From an uncultured Eubacteriales bacterium (lineage in GTDB: Bacteria > Bacillota > Clostridia > Oscillospirales > UMGS1783), in assembly GCA_900555065.1 (NCBI GenBank), contig USJY01000034.1:1-9414 (forward strand): a stretch of DNA of 9,414 nt, in the 5' to 3' direction. The notes under the pieces are model-generated. The model had not been told where the DNA came from, made no database searches, and saw only the letters and a list, made by a program, of their open reading frames with translations. Positions 1 through 6,512 of the stretch are shown here, piece by piece; the stretch's first letter is position 1; the number at the start of each line of letters is the position of its first letter. A program made the position numbers and the translations under genes.

Positions 1-50
1 GCATCAATATCTTTAAGATATCCTTTAAATTCAATATTAAAAAATTTCAT
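1..50 (-). CDS. 5' end of an unidentified gene, running off the left edge
   Basis: Only the first 16 codons are present, reading MKFFNIEFKGYLKDIDA with the last codon incomplete. The start is supported by an AAAGGA Shine-Dalgarno at 59-64 with an 8-base spacer, by a 4-base ATGA overlap with the small ORF at 47-103, and by the promoter at 230-258 on the same strand. Codons are strongly A/T-rich, unlike the GC-rich genes to the right, which suggests different ancestry or recent acquisition. Too little is visible to assign a family. Confidence 0.45.
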   Translation of the reverse strand, partial: MKFFNIEFKGYLKDID

Positions 51-103
51 ATATTATTTCCTTTAATTCCACCATCAACTGAATCCATTTCATTCTTTGA
101 CAT
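47..103 (-). CDS. 18-residue mini-ORF coupled to the left-edge gene
   Basis: Reads MSKNEMDSVDGGIKGNNI then TGA. An AAAGGA Shine-Dalgarno lies at 113-118, 9 bases before the ATG. Its TGA overlaps the ATG of the next gene as ATGA (47-50), the usual geometry for translational coupling. Just upstream a second initiation site, AGGAGA at 139-144 with ATG at 130-132, opens an ORF that stops after three codons (ATG GGA AAT TAA). One extra base in that early stretch would fuse it in frame to the 18-residue ORF and give a 28-residue peptide. It could be a leader peptide, a genuine small protein, or a frameshifted remnant. Function unknown. Confidence 0.3.
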   Translation of the reverse strand: MSKNEMDSVDGGIKGNNI

Positions 104-170
104 TTCGTCAAATCCTTTGTTTAATTTCCCATTTTATTTCTCCTGTGCTCTTCTCGTCTCTATAGGTTCG

Positions 171-214
171 GCGCGGCATAGATACCCTCCTTCGGCGGGT
201 ATCTATGCCGGCGC
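171..214 (-). other. Very stable leader hairpin
   Basis: GGCATAGATACCC at 175-187 pairs perfectly with GGGTATCTATGCC at 197-209. The stem continues with GCGC (171-174) to GCGC (211-214) across one bulged base, about 17 pairs in all. On the plus strand the loop can close as C(TTCG)G; on the minus strand, the transcribed one, it exposes a purine-rich GAAGGAGGG stretch. No T-run follows on either strand, so it is not an ordinary terminator. It starts about 10 bases after the expected start site of the promoter at 230-258, so it lies near the 5' end of that mRNA. A stabilising stem or a protein/RNA binding site is possible. Confidence 0.6.
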
Positions 215-229
215 ACTGACAGCGCTGCC

Positions 230-258
230 ATTATATCATAGAATTGAATATTTGCCAA
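230..258 (-). promoter_or_regulatory. Sigma-A type promoter for the left-edge gene
   Basis: On the minus strand, TTGGCA (253-258) and TATAAT (230-235) are separated by exactly 17 bases. The -10 box is extended by TGA directly before TATAAT. Transcription would begin near 222-224 and run leftwards through the hairpin and mini-ORFs. It sits just after the hairpin ending the exporter operon, so the left gene is probably an independent unit. Confidence 0.7.
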
Positions 259-279
259 TATCGCCCGTACTTATCCGGT

Positions 280-319
280 AATAAAATCAGATGGCGGCGC
301 AGCGTCAAGCTGCGCCGCC
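280..319 (-). terminator. Probable terminator of the exporter operon
   Basis: GGCGGCGCAGC (293-303) and GCTGCGCCGCC (309-319) form a perfect 11-bp stem with a 5-base loop, 45 bases after the permease stop codon on the minus strand. The T-rich tract (286-280 read on the minus strand) begins six bases after the stem, so the terminator is imperfect, although stem strength and position fit. No T-run follows on the plus strand. Confidence 0.55.
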
Positions 320-363
320 GCATGTGGGAAAAGGGCTTAAAACTGCAGGCGCTCCGCCCCGGT

Positions 364-1629
364 TCAGGTTTTTGTCCTGTACGCGTCTTTCCACCTGAGT
401 CTGCCGCCGTAGTGGAGCACCGACGCGGAATAGACCCGGATCGAGAGGAACAGGACGACCGCAATCATCACGACAAGCAGGGCGATCGAGCCTATGATCG
501 CGCCGGCCGGCACTTCGCTGTTGAGCAGCAGGAAGGGCATGAGGAAAGGGGAGGAGAAGGGCAGGTACATCGCGATTGTCTCCATCGCGCCGCTGCCGGC
601 AATGGCGGAAAAGTACGCGAGGTAGAACGAGATCAGCGCGACGAACATCACCGGCATCATGGCCGTATTCAGGTCTTCAATCTTGCTCACGGTCGCGCCG
701 CAGACGGAGTTGAGCACGGCGTACAGGATATAGCCCAGGATAAAGTACACCACGACAAGCGCGGCCACGCCCGGCGTAAACGCCGCGAAGGACAGGGGCG
801 CGCCGAACAGCGTGACCCCTTCGGGTAAAATAAACGTGTAGCCGAGCGCGGCGACGGCCAGGATCCCCAGAAACTGAAGCAAGCCGACCGCGCCCATGGC
901 GAGCACCTTGCCGATCAGGATCCGGGAGGGCTTGGCGGATACGACGAGCGTCTCCATCACCCGCGAAGTCTTTTCATTGGCGACCGACATGGCCACGCCG
1001 TAACCGTAGAAATAGACGCAGAAGAACAGCAGCATAACAAGGATCAGGCCCAGGACGTATCCGGTCAGATCCATCTGCCCGGCGATATCGGTGACGGCGA
1101 TCAGCGGTGTGCCGGAAATGGCGATAATCTGCTCGTCCACACCCGCTTCGCGCATCAGGTTCGCGGCGTACTGGCGGCTGAGCGTATCGGTAATCGCATC
1201 CGTGGGAATGCCGGACATCACGTCCTTTGTGAGAATACGCAGCATGGGCATGTTCTGCCGCTGCGTCCACGAAGTCGAGCCGTCGTCCGGCGTGACCTGG
1301 ACCAGTGCCAGGTCTCCGTCCTCGCTGATCAGGCGCTTATATTCTTCGTACTGCGCCGCGTCGGCCTGCGTCACCTCGGCGCCGAGCGCCTCGGAAAGCG
1401 CCTGCGCGCCGCCGGGAATGAGCCCCTGTTCGTCAATGTAGTAAAGGCGGTATCCGGCCTCGCCGGGCGCGGCGTCCGCGTCTGTGCCCGTACCCGTGCC
1501 GGAGAGCGCGGCGATGAGCACGAAAATGAGCAGGATGCCGGCGAACAGCACGATGCTCGATATTTTAAAGGACTTTTTGTGCACCGCCTCCTTAAACGTA
1601 TAGCGGAACACGGTCATCACCTGTTTCAT
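364..1629 (-). CDS. ABC-2 type transporter permease (NatB-like)
   Basis: A 421-residue membrane protein, the normal size for NatB/YhaP-type permeases. A cytoplasmic N-terminus (about 1-24) leads to a first membrane segment at about 25-43. An extracytoplasmic domain of about 145 residues follows (44-188). A cluster of hydrophobic segments then lies near 190-212, 240-263, 286-306, 325-342 and 376-397. The family's conserved cytoplasmic stretch after the second segment is clear: VANEKTSRVMETLVVSAKP near 216-234. It should pair with the ATPase encoded directly upstream, whose stop overlaps this ATG as ATGA (1626-1629), with a GAGGG-like site inside the ATPase 3' end. NatAB is known for Na+ efflux, but relatives export antibiotics or peptides, so the substrate stays open. 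Family assignment is firm; the cargo is not known. Confidence 0.88.
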   Translation of the reverse strand: MKQVMTVFRYTFKEAVHKKSFKISSIVLFAGILLIFVLIAALSGTGTGTDADAAPGEAGYRLYYIDEQGLIPGGAQALSEALGAEVTQADAAQYEEYKRLISEDGDLALVQVTPDDGSTSWTQRQNMPMLRILTKDVMSGIPTDAITDTLSRQYAANLMREAGVDEQIIAISGTPLIAVTDIAGQMDLTGYVLGLILVMLLFFCVYFYGYGVAMSVANEKTSRVMETLVVSAKPSRILIGKVLAMGAVGLLQFLGILAVAALGYTFILPEGVTLFGAPLSFAAFTPGVAALVVVYFILGYILYAVLNSVCGATVSKIEDLNTAMMPVMFVALISFYLAYFSAIAGSGAMETIAMYLPFSSPFLMPFLLLNSEVPAGAIIGSIALLVVMIAVVLFLSIRVYSASVLHYGGRLRWKDAYRTKT

Positions 1630-2522
1630 TCGCCCTCACCCACCTTTTCAATAAATATCTCATGCAAAGACGGTTCCATGACCTCGTATCTTGTCGGATA
1701 CCAGCCGCGCTCCAGCATGCGTTTGAGCAGTCCGTTCGCCATGTCGTCGCCCGTAATGCGGTACTGCAGCCCGTCGGCCCGCTCTTCGAGCAGGAACAGG
1801 CCCAGCTCCCGGGCCAGCGGCCGCACGTCCTGTTCGCAGGCGAGCACCAGCCGGGTATGTCCGTAGCCCGCCTTGATCCGGCGTAGGTTGCCGGACAGTT
1901 TTGTCTTGCCCTTGTGGAGGATGACGATATCCTCGCAGTACTCCTCAACCGTGGACATCTGGTGGCTGCTCATGACGATATAGCGGCCCTCGTCCACAAG
2001 CTCGTTGATGAGCTGACGCAGCGCTTCGGTATTGATCGGGTCGAGTCCGCTGAAAGGCTCGTCCAGAAAAATAAGCTGCGGGTTGTGCACGAGCGTGGCG
2101 ATCAGCTGTACTTTCTGCTGGTTGCCTTTGGAGAGCTTCTCGGCAAGCTCGTTCTGATATTCGAGCACTTTCAGCCGTTTCATGTACGCCAGCGCGGAAT
2201 CCCTTGCCTGCTGCTTTGTCATGCCGCGCAGCATGCCAAAATACACGAGCTGGTCGAGCACTTTGCTCTTCATATAGATGCCGCGTTCCTCGGGCATATA
2301 TCCGAAGCGCAGCGTTTCGCGGCTGATGGGCGCGCCGTTCCAGGTCGCGCTGCCGCTGTCCGGGGTCATAATGCCGAGAATACAGCGGATGGTAGTCGTC
2401 TTGCCCGCGCCGTTGGTACCGATCAGTCCGAATACGCCGGGGCGGTTCATCTCAAAGCAAAGATTGTCGACAGCGATCTTGCCGCCGAACGATTTGCGCA
2501 GATCCTTTACAAGCAGGCTCAC
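1626..2522 (-). CDS. ABC transporter ATP-binding protein (NatA-like)
   Basis: A 298-residue nucleotide-binding subunit that powers the adjacent permease at the inner face of the membrane. Visible motifs in order: Walker A GTNGAGKT at 35-42; a Q-loop region reading GYMPEERG at 74-81, with glutamate where many ABC proteins have glutamine (usual in this subfamily); the signature LSKGNQQKVQ at 130-139; Walker B LIFLDEP at 150-156; D-loop SGLDP at 158-162; and the switch histidine in SSH at 185-187. The C-terminal accessory region ends in EPSLHEIFIEKVGE, typical of NatA-like proteins. The GTG start is chosen because AGGAGG (2530-2535) lies 7 bases upstream. All catalytic motifs look intact. First gene of a two-gene operon with the promoter at 2597-2625. 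Confidence 0.92.
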   Translation of the reverse strand: MSLLVKDLRKSFGGKIAVDNLCFEMNRPGVFGLIGTNGAGKTTTIRCILGIMTPDSGSATWNGAPISRETLRFGYMPEERGIYMKSKVLDQLVYFGMLRGMTKQQARDSALAYMKRLKVLEYQNELAEKLSKGNQQKVQLIATLVHNPQLIFLDEPFSGLDPINTEALRQLINELVDEGRYIVMSSHQMSTVEEYCEDIVILHKGKTKLSGNLRRIKAGYGHTRLVLACEQDVRPLARELGLFLLEERADGLQYRITGDDMANGLLKRMLERGWYPTRYEVMEPSLHEIFIEKVGEGE

Positions 2523-2566
2523 TTCTTATCCTCCTTCAAAGCGCCCCTTTGGGAACGCGGGATCCG

Positions 2567-2585
2567 GGCCCGGCGCCGCCGGGCC
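2567..2585 (-). other. GC-rich hairpin in the exporter mRNA leader
   Basis: GGCCCGGC (2567-2574) pairs perfectly with GCCGGGCC (2578-2585) around a 3-base loop. It lies just after the expected start site of the promoter at 2597-2625 and about 30 bases before the AGGAGG of the ATPase gene. No T-run follows, so termination is unlikely. It may simply stabilise the mRNA 5' end, or bind a regulator. Confidence 0.45.
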
Positions 2586-2596
2586 GTTACGGATCT

Positions 2597-2625
2597 ATTT
2601 TACCACGGTATGACGCGCCTGTAAA
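2597..2625 (-). promoter_or_regulatory. Promoter of the exporter operon
   Basis: On the minus strand, TTTACA (2620-2625) and TAAAAT (2597-2602) are separated by exactly 17 bases, with TGG directly before the -10 box giving a TGn extension. Each box differs from consensus by one base. It would start transcription near 2590, giving a leader of about 65 bases to the GTG at 2522. Confidence 0.65.
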
Positions 2626-2801
2626 TACGCGCGCCCAAAGCGCAGAATGGGTTTATTTCAATCCAAAAAAGCCGGCAGGCTCCGTAAAAAACTGGGTCTG
2701 TGCGGTTCGGCCGCAAGGCGCGGGCGGGAAAGCGAAAACGAGGCGCGGACCGCAATCCCGCGCGCCTCGCCTGCATTGTGCGCCGCAGTTTGCGCATTGT
2801 G

Positions 2802-2839
2802 AAAAGGAACGGGGCCGCGTCTGCAACCCCGTTCCTTTT
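2802..2839. terminator. Strong bidirectional-type terminator hairpin inside the intergenic region
   Basis: AAAAGGAACGGGG (2802-2814) and CCCCGTTCCTTTT (2827-2839) form a perfect 13-bp stem with a 12-base loop. The A-run and T-run at its ends make it usable on both strands. Its design resembles the terminator at 7876-7910. It is not adjacent to any confident gene, which leaves its purpose unexplained. Confidence 0.7.
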
Positions 2840-3012
2840 CCGTGTTACGTCGTTCTTTTCCATCCATATGGCCGGCAGGGGGCCCCCGCCTTCCGGAAAT
2901 GCAAGCGGCGCCATCCGTATTCGCGCCCATACGCGGGCGCAGTCCTTTGTTTTCTACGTCCTATATACGCAGTACAGGAGGAAATGTACCGCCGGTCCGC
3001 CTCTCTGAAAAA

Positions 3013-3039
3013 GGCGGGTGTGCGCCCGCGCCGTTTTTT
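3013..3039 (+). terminator. Possible intrinsic terminator
   Basis: A GC stem between GGCGGG (3013-3018) and CCCGCGCC (3025-3032), with a 2-base bulge and a TGTGCG loop, is followed after one base by six T (3034-3039). The shape suits plus-strand termination. No gene that would need it is evident upstream. Confidence 0.4.
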
Positions 3040-3226
3040 CACCGGCGCGAGCCGCCGGCCGGGACGGCCTGCGCCGTCCCGCAGGAGCGCCGCGGCAGGG
3101 CGTATGCAGCATGAACTCCGCGGCGACAGGGCGCCGCGCGCGCCTGTTCGTTCTCCCGCGCCGGCGACTGCCCGGCTATTCTTATCCTATGATTCGCACG
3201 GTCAAATCGGACCGAAACGTAAAAAT

Positions 3227-3279
3227 CCGGGTTTGTGCGGACCCGGCGCGCAGAGTCCGCGCGTCTAACGCGCGGTTTT
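3227..3279 (+). terminator. Terminator with overlapping alternative hairpins
   Basis: CCGCGCG (3257-3263) and CGCGCGG (3269-3275) form a perfect 7-bp stem with a 5-base loop, followed directly by TTTT (3276-3279). Its 5' arm overlaps GTCCGC (3255-3260), which can instead pair with GCGGAC (3237-3242). That segment in turn overlaps the loop and 3' arm of a first hairpin, CCGGGT (3227-3232) with ACCCGG (3241-3246). The three mutually exclusive pairings have the geometry of an attenuator. The sequence is very GC-rich, so chance pairing is a real alternative. Confidence 0.45.
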
Positions 3280-3402
3280 CGCCGGCGGCGCGCGGCCGAA
3301 AACGCAGTCGGCGCAGCGCAGCCGTAAAAAACCTCTTTTTTCCGGTGGGAACACCGTTCCAAAAAGCTGCCGCGCCGGTATAATATAATAGCGCTAAAAA
3401 AA

Positions 3403-3431
3403 TTTACATATAATTAAAAACTTGCTATATC
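3403..3431 (+). promoter_or_regulatory. Probable promoter of the activase/dehydratase operon
   Basis: TTTACA (3403-3408) and TATATC (3426-3431) are separated by 17 bases inside an AT-rich island. The -35 box is one base from consensus and the -10 box two. A start near 3438 would give a leader of about 85 bases. Other candidate -10 boxes lie nearby (TATAAT at 3379 and 3384, TATACT at 3451-3456), but none has a well-spaced -35 partner. Confidence 0.5.
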
Positions 3432-3510
3432 CTTCAAATATTTTAAGTATTATACTATAAAGAAAAAAACATCGCGCCGGCGTCTTGCGGCGGCGAATAA
3501 ACAGAGAACA

Positions 3511-3527
3511 GGGAGTAGAAAACATTG
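3511..3527 (+). promoter_or_regulatory. Ribosome binding site fixing a TTG start
   Basis: GGGAG (3511-3515) lies 9 bases before TTG (3525-3527). The protein read from this TTG begins MRLGIDVGSTT, which places the conserved phosphate-binding GxDxGSTT motif at residues 4-11, exactly where family members start. A longer N-terminus is therefore unlikely, and the weak start codon may limit expression. Confidence 0.7.
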
Positions 3528-6512
3528 CGTTTGGGAATCGACGTGGGATCCACCACCGTAAAGACGGTGGTGCTGGACGACCAGTACAATGTATTACATA
3601 CGGAGTATCGGCGGCATTACAGCAAAATCGCCGATACGCTTGCCGATATGCTCGCGCGGGTGCGCGAGCTGTTCCCCGCCGCGGATGAAGCGTACGCCGC
3701 CCTCAGCGGCAGCGCGGGCCTGGGCCTTGCGGAGCGCGCCGGCCTGCCCTTTGTGCAGGAGGTGCACGCCACCCGCCTCGCGGCCGAGCGGTTCACGCCC
3801 GGCGCGGACGTTGTGATCGAGCTGGGGGGCGAGGACGCAAAGCTCCTCTTCCTCAGCGGCCTGTATGACGCGCGCATGAACGGCAGCTGCGCGGGCGGCA
3901 CCGGCGCCTTCATCGACCAGATGGCGACGCTGCTCAAAATCGACGTCGGGGAGCTCAACGAACGGGCCAGGGCGCACCGGAAAGTGTATTCCATCGCGAG
4001 CCGCTGCGGCGTTTTCGCCAAGACCGACGTGCAGCCCCTGCTCAACCAGGGCGCGACGGTGGAGGACATTTCGGCCTCGATTCTCTACTCTGTCGTAAAC
4101 CAGACGATCTCGGGCCTAGCGCAGGGGCGCAAAATCGAGGGCTCCGTCGTATACCTGGGCGGCCCGCTTACCTTTATGAGCGAACTTCGGCGCGCCTTTG
4201 ACCATGTACTGGGTCTAACGGGCAAACTGCCTGAACACAGCCTGTATTTTGTCTCTATCGGCGCCGCGCTGTATGCGGGCGAGCGCATCGCCCTGTCCGA
4301 ATTGAGCGAGCGGATCGGCCGCGCGGGCCGCGCGGCCGGCGCCTTTTCCCATACCGCCCCCCTGTTTCGGGACGAGGCGGAATACGCGGCCTTCCGCGCC
4401 CGGCATGCGCGGGCGCGCGTACCTGTGCAGGAGCTGGCGCTCTACCGCGGCCGCGCCCATCTGGGGATCGACGCGGGCTCTACGACCGTCAAGACCGCGC
4501 TCATCAGCGAAAGCGGCAGCCTGCTGCACACCACATACCATCAGGGCGGCGGAAACCCCGTTCCCATCGTCAGGCAGGATATACTGGACATCTACGAGGC
4601 CTGCCCGGATATTGAAATCGCAAGCGCGACCGTGACCGGCTACGGCGAAGAGCTGATCCGGGAAGCATTCAGGGCGGATTTCGGCGTTGTTGAAACGGTC
4701 GCCCACTTTACGGCGGCGCGGCGATTCAATCCGGACGTGGACTTTATCATTGATATCGGCGGCCAGGACATGAAATGCTTCAAAGTGGAGCACGGCGCCA
4801 TCAGCGACATTTTCCTCAACGAAGCCTGTTCCTCCGGCTGCGGCAGCTTTTTGCAGACCTTTGCCGAGACCCTCGGCGAGGATATCCGCACCTTTTCCCG
4901 GCGCGGCCTGTTTGCCGACGCGCCGGTCGACCTTGGCAGCAGGTGCACCGTGTTTATGAACTCCAGCGTCAAACAGGCGCAGAAGGACGGCGCGTCCATC
5001 GAGAATGTCTCGGCCGGCCTTGCGATCAGCGTTGTAAAAAACGCCATTTATAAAGTCATACGCGCGTCCGATCCGGCGGCGCTGGGCCGCAACATCGTCG
5101 TGCAGGGCGGCACGTTCTACAACGACGCGGTTTTGCGCGCCTTTGAGCTTGAAATGGGCGCCGAGGTGATACGGCCCGATATCGCGGGGCTGATGGGCGC
5201 GTATGGCGCGGCCCTCTACGGGCTGGAGCGTCGGCGCGGCGACTATACGCCGAGCAGCCTGCTTGGCGCGGACGCCGTGCGCGCGCTGACCCACACGGTA
5301 AAGACGGCGGGCTGCGGCCTGTGCACCAACAACTGCCTGCTCACAGTCAATACCTTCTCAGGCGGGCGCAAATACATAAGCGGCAACCGTTGCGAACGGC
5401 CGCTGGCGCACAGCCGGAAGGCCGTGGACGGCCTGGACCTGTACGAATACAAGCAAACCCTGCTCGAACGCTACCAGCCCGAGCCCGGCAAACGCGGCGT
5501 CGTCGGGCTGCCGCTGGCGCTCAATTTCTACGAGATGCTTCCCTTCTGGCACACCATCCTCACCCGTCTAGGCTATGAGGTGCGGGTCAGCCCCCGGTCC
5601 TCCCGCAAGCTCTATTTCAAAGGACAGGCGACCATCCCCAGCGACACCGTCTGCTATCCTGCGAAGCTTGCGCACGGGCACATCGCGGCCCTGCTTGAGG
5701 ACCCGCAGATCGACACGGTATTCTATCCCTGCATGACCTATAACATCGATGAAAAGCTGGGCGACAACCACTTCAACTGCCCGGTCGTCGCCTACTATCC
5801 CGAAGTCATACGCGCCAACTGCGAGGCGCTGCGCAAAAAGGCGATGATCTTCGCGCATGTCGGCATCCACCGTCCGCGCGATTTCAAACGCAGACTGTGG
5901 TCGCTGCTGCGGCAGTATGCGCCGGACCTGACAAAGCGCGAAGTCTCCCGCGCCGTGGACGCCGGGTATGCGGAATACGGCGCGCACCTTGCGCGCATCC
6001 GGGCCAAAGGCGCGGAAATCATCGCCCGCGCCCGCGCCGAGGGCCGGCAGATCGTCGTGCTCGCGGGCCGGCCGTACCACATTGACAACGAGATCAACCA
6101 CGGCATCAACAAGCTCATTACCGGCTACGGCGCGGCTATAATCAGCGAGGACTGCATCAGCCACCTGACCCCAAAGCAGCACACAAACATACTCAACCAG
6201 TGGACCTACCATGCGCGGCTGTTCTCGGCCGCCCGCTATATCTGCGACAAGCCCGATATGCAGCTTGTCCAGCTCGTCAGCTTCGGCTGCGGCCTGGATG
6301 CGGTGACGACCGACGAAGTGCGTGAAATCCTCCACCGAAGCGGCAAGCTCTGCACGCAGATCAAGATCGACGAGATCGGCGGCCTTGGCGCGGTCAATAT
6401 CCGCTTGCGCAGCATGTTCGCCGCGCTCGAGCAGAGCCGGCCCGCCGCACCGCATGAACCGGCGAAGCGCAGGCCGGAAGCGGAGCTGGCGCCGCTGAGA
6501 GGCGCGGTATGA
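3525..6512 (+). CDS. Double-domain acyl-CoA dehydratase activase with DUF2229-like region
   Basis: A 995-residue cytoplasmic ATPase of the BadF/BadG/BcrA/BcrD (HgdC) class. Such proteins use ATP hydrolysis to inject low-potential electrons into 2-hydroxyacyl-CoA dehydratase-type partners. Activase domain 1 (about 1-255) shows GIDVGSTT (4-11), ELGGEDAK (99-106), CAGGTGAF with Cys122, and SRCGVFA with Cys161. Domain 2 (about 311-570) repeats the set: GIDAGSTT (314-321), DIGGQDMK (410-417), CSSGCGSF with Cys435 and Cys439, and SRCTVF with Cys474. A four-cysteine cluster follows, CGLCTNNC plus NRC (Cys597, 600, 604, 623). A DUF2229-like region starts near 658, and a C-terminal part contains AGRPYHIDNEINHG (847-860). 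TTG start. The 3' end overlaps the next gene as ATGA. In many anaerobes these parts and the dehydratase-like part form one polypeptide of about 1,400 residues. The substrate is not known. Confidence 0.88.
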   Translation: MRLGIDVGSTTVKTVVLDDQYNVLHTEYRRHYSKIADTLADMLARVRELFPAADEAYAALSGSAGLGLAERAGLPFVQEVHATRLAAERFTPGADVVIELGGEDAKLLFLSGLYDARMNGSCAGGTGAFIDQMATLLKIDVGELNERARAHRKVYSIASRCGVFAKTDVQPLLNQGATVEDISASILYSVVNQTISGLAQGRKIEGSVVYLGGPLTFMSELRRAFDHVLGLTGKLPEHSLYFVSIGAALYAGERIALSELSERIGRAGRAAGAFSHTAPLFRDEAEYAAFRARHARARVPVQELALYRGRAHLGIDAGSTTVKTALISESGSLLHTTYHQGGGNPVPIVRQDILDIYEACPDIEIASATVTGYGEELIREAFRADFGVVETVAHFTAARRFNPDVDFIIDIGGQDMKCFKVEHGAISDIFLNEACSSGCGSFLQTFAETLGEDIRTFSRRGLFADAPVDLGSRCTVFMNSSVKQAQKDGASIENVSAGLAISVVKNAIYKVIRASDPAALGRNIVVQGGTFYNDAVLRAFELEMGAEVIRPDIAGLMGAYGAALYGLERRRGDYTPSSLLGADAVRALTHTVKTAGCGLCTNNCLLTVNTFSGGRKYISGNRCERPLAHSRKAVDGLDLYEYKQTLLERYQPEPGKRGVVGLPLALNFYEMLPFWHTILTRLGYEVRVSPRSSRKLYFKGQATIPSDTVCYPAKLAHGHIAALLEDPQIDTVFYPCMTYNIDEKLGDNHFNCPVVAYYPEVIRANCEALRKKAMIFAHVGIHRPRDFKRRLWSLLRQYAPDLTKREVSRAVDAGYAEYGAHLARIRAKGAEIIARARAEGRQIVVLAGRPYHIDNEINHGINKLITGYGAAIISEDCISHLTPKQHTNILNQWTYHARLFSAARYICDKPDMQLVQLVSFGCGLDAVTTDEVREILHRSGKLCTQIKIDEIGGLGAVNIRLRSMFAALEQSRPAAPHEPAKRRPEAELAPLRGAV

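Larger units (their letters stand above)
2626..3402. other. Long GC-rich intergenic region, no convincing gene, many hairpins
   Basis: Nearly 800 bases between the divergent promoters. Open frames exist on both strands, but their translations are Arg/Pro/Ala-rich, as expected of GC-rich noncoding DNA, and none has a well-spaced Shine-Dalgarno. No tRNA, rRNA, tmRNA or riboswitch core was recognised. It holds a series of hairpins: 2701-2715, 2739-2769, 2802-2839, 2923-2940 (6-bp stem, then a T-rich stretch), 3013-3032, 3061-3080 (perfect 8-bp stem, 4-base loop), 3227-3246, 3257-3275 and 3274-3303. Near its right end the sequence turns AT-rich, with overlapping TATAAT boxes at 3379-3384 and 3384-3389 that lack good -35 partners. 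Confidence 0.55.

Noticed and set aside
2845..3042. Minus-strand ORF of 65 codons ending 6 bases before the hairpin at 2802-2839
   Set aside because: The placement next to a terminator is attractive, but the GTG start has no Shine-Dalgarno, no promoter with good spacing was found, and the composition is that of GC-rich noncoding frames.
2984..3268. Plus-strand ORF of about 94 codons with AGGAGG directly before ATG 2984
   Set aside because: The AGGAGG is only 2 bases from the ATG, too close for normal initiation. The product is Arg/Pro/Ala-rich without a recognisable fold, and the frame runs through a terminator-like hairpin with six T and a perfect 8-bp hairpin.
3340..3367. Hairpin CGGTG/CACCG flanked by T-run and A-run
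   Set aside because: The T-run precedes and the A-run follows the stem on both strands, so it cannot serve as an intrinsic terminator; the 5-bp stem is weak.
2701..3380. A known structured RNA (RNase P RNA, 6S, SRP RNA, tmRNA) in the long intergenic region
   Set aside because: None of the conserved cores of these RNAs could be recognised, and no tRNA-like end is present. A covariance-model search would be decisive.
4215..5294. Long antisense ORF of 359 codons opposite the activase gene
   Set aside because: A shadow frame of a GC-rich gene. The sense strand carries intact activase motifs throughout this span.
5568..6455. Long antisense ORF of 295 codons opposite the 3' half of the activase gene
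   Set aside because: Same reason: a complementary frame of a confident gene, with no start signals of its own.
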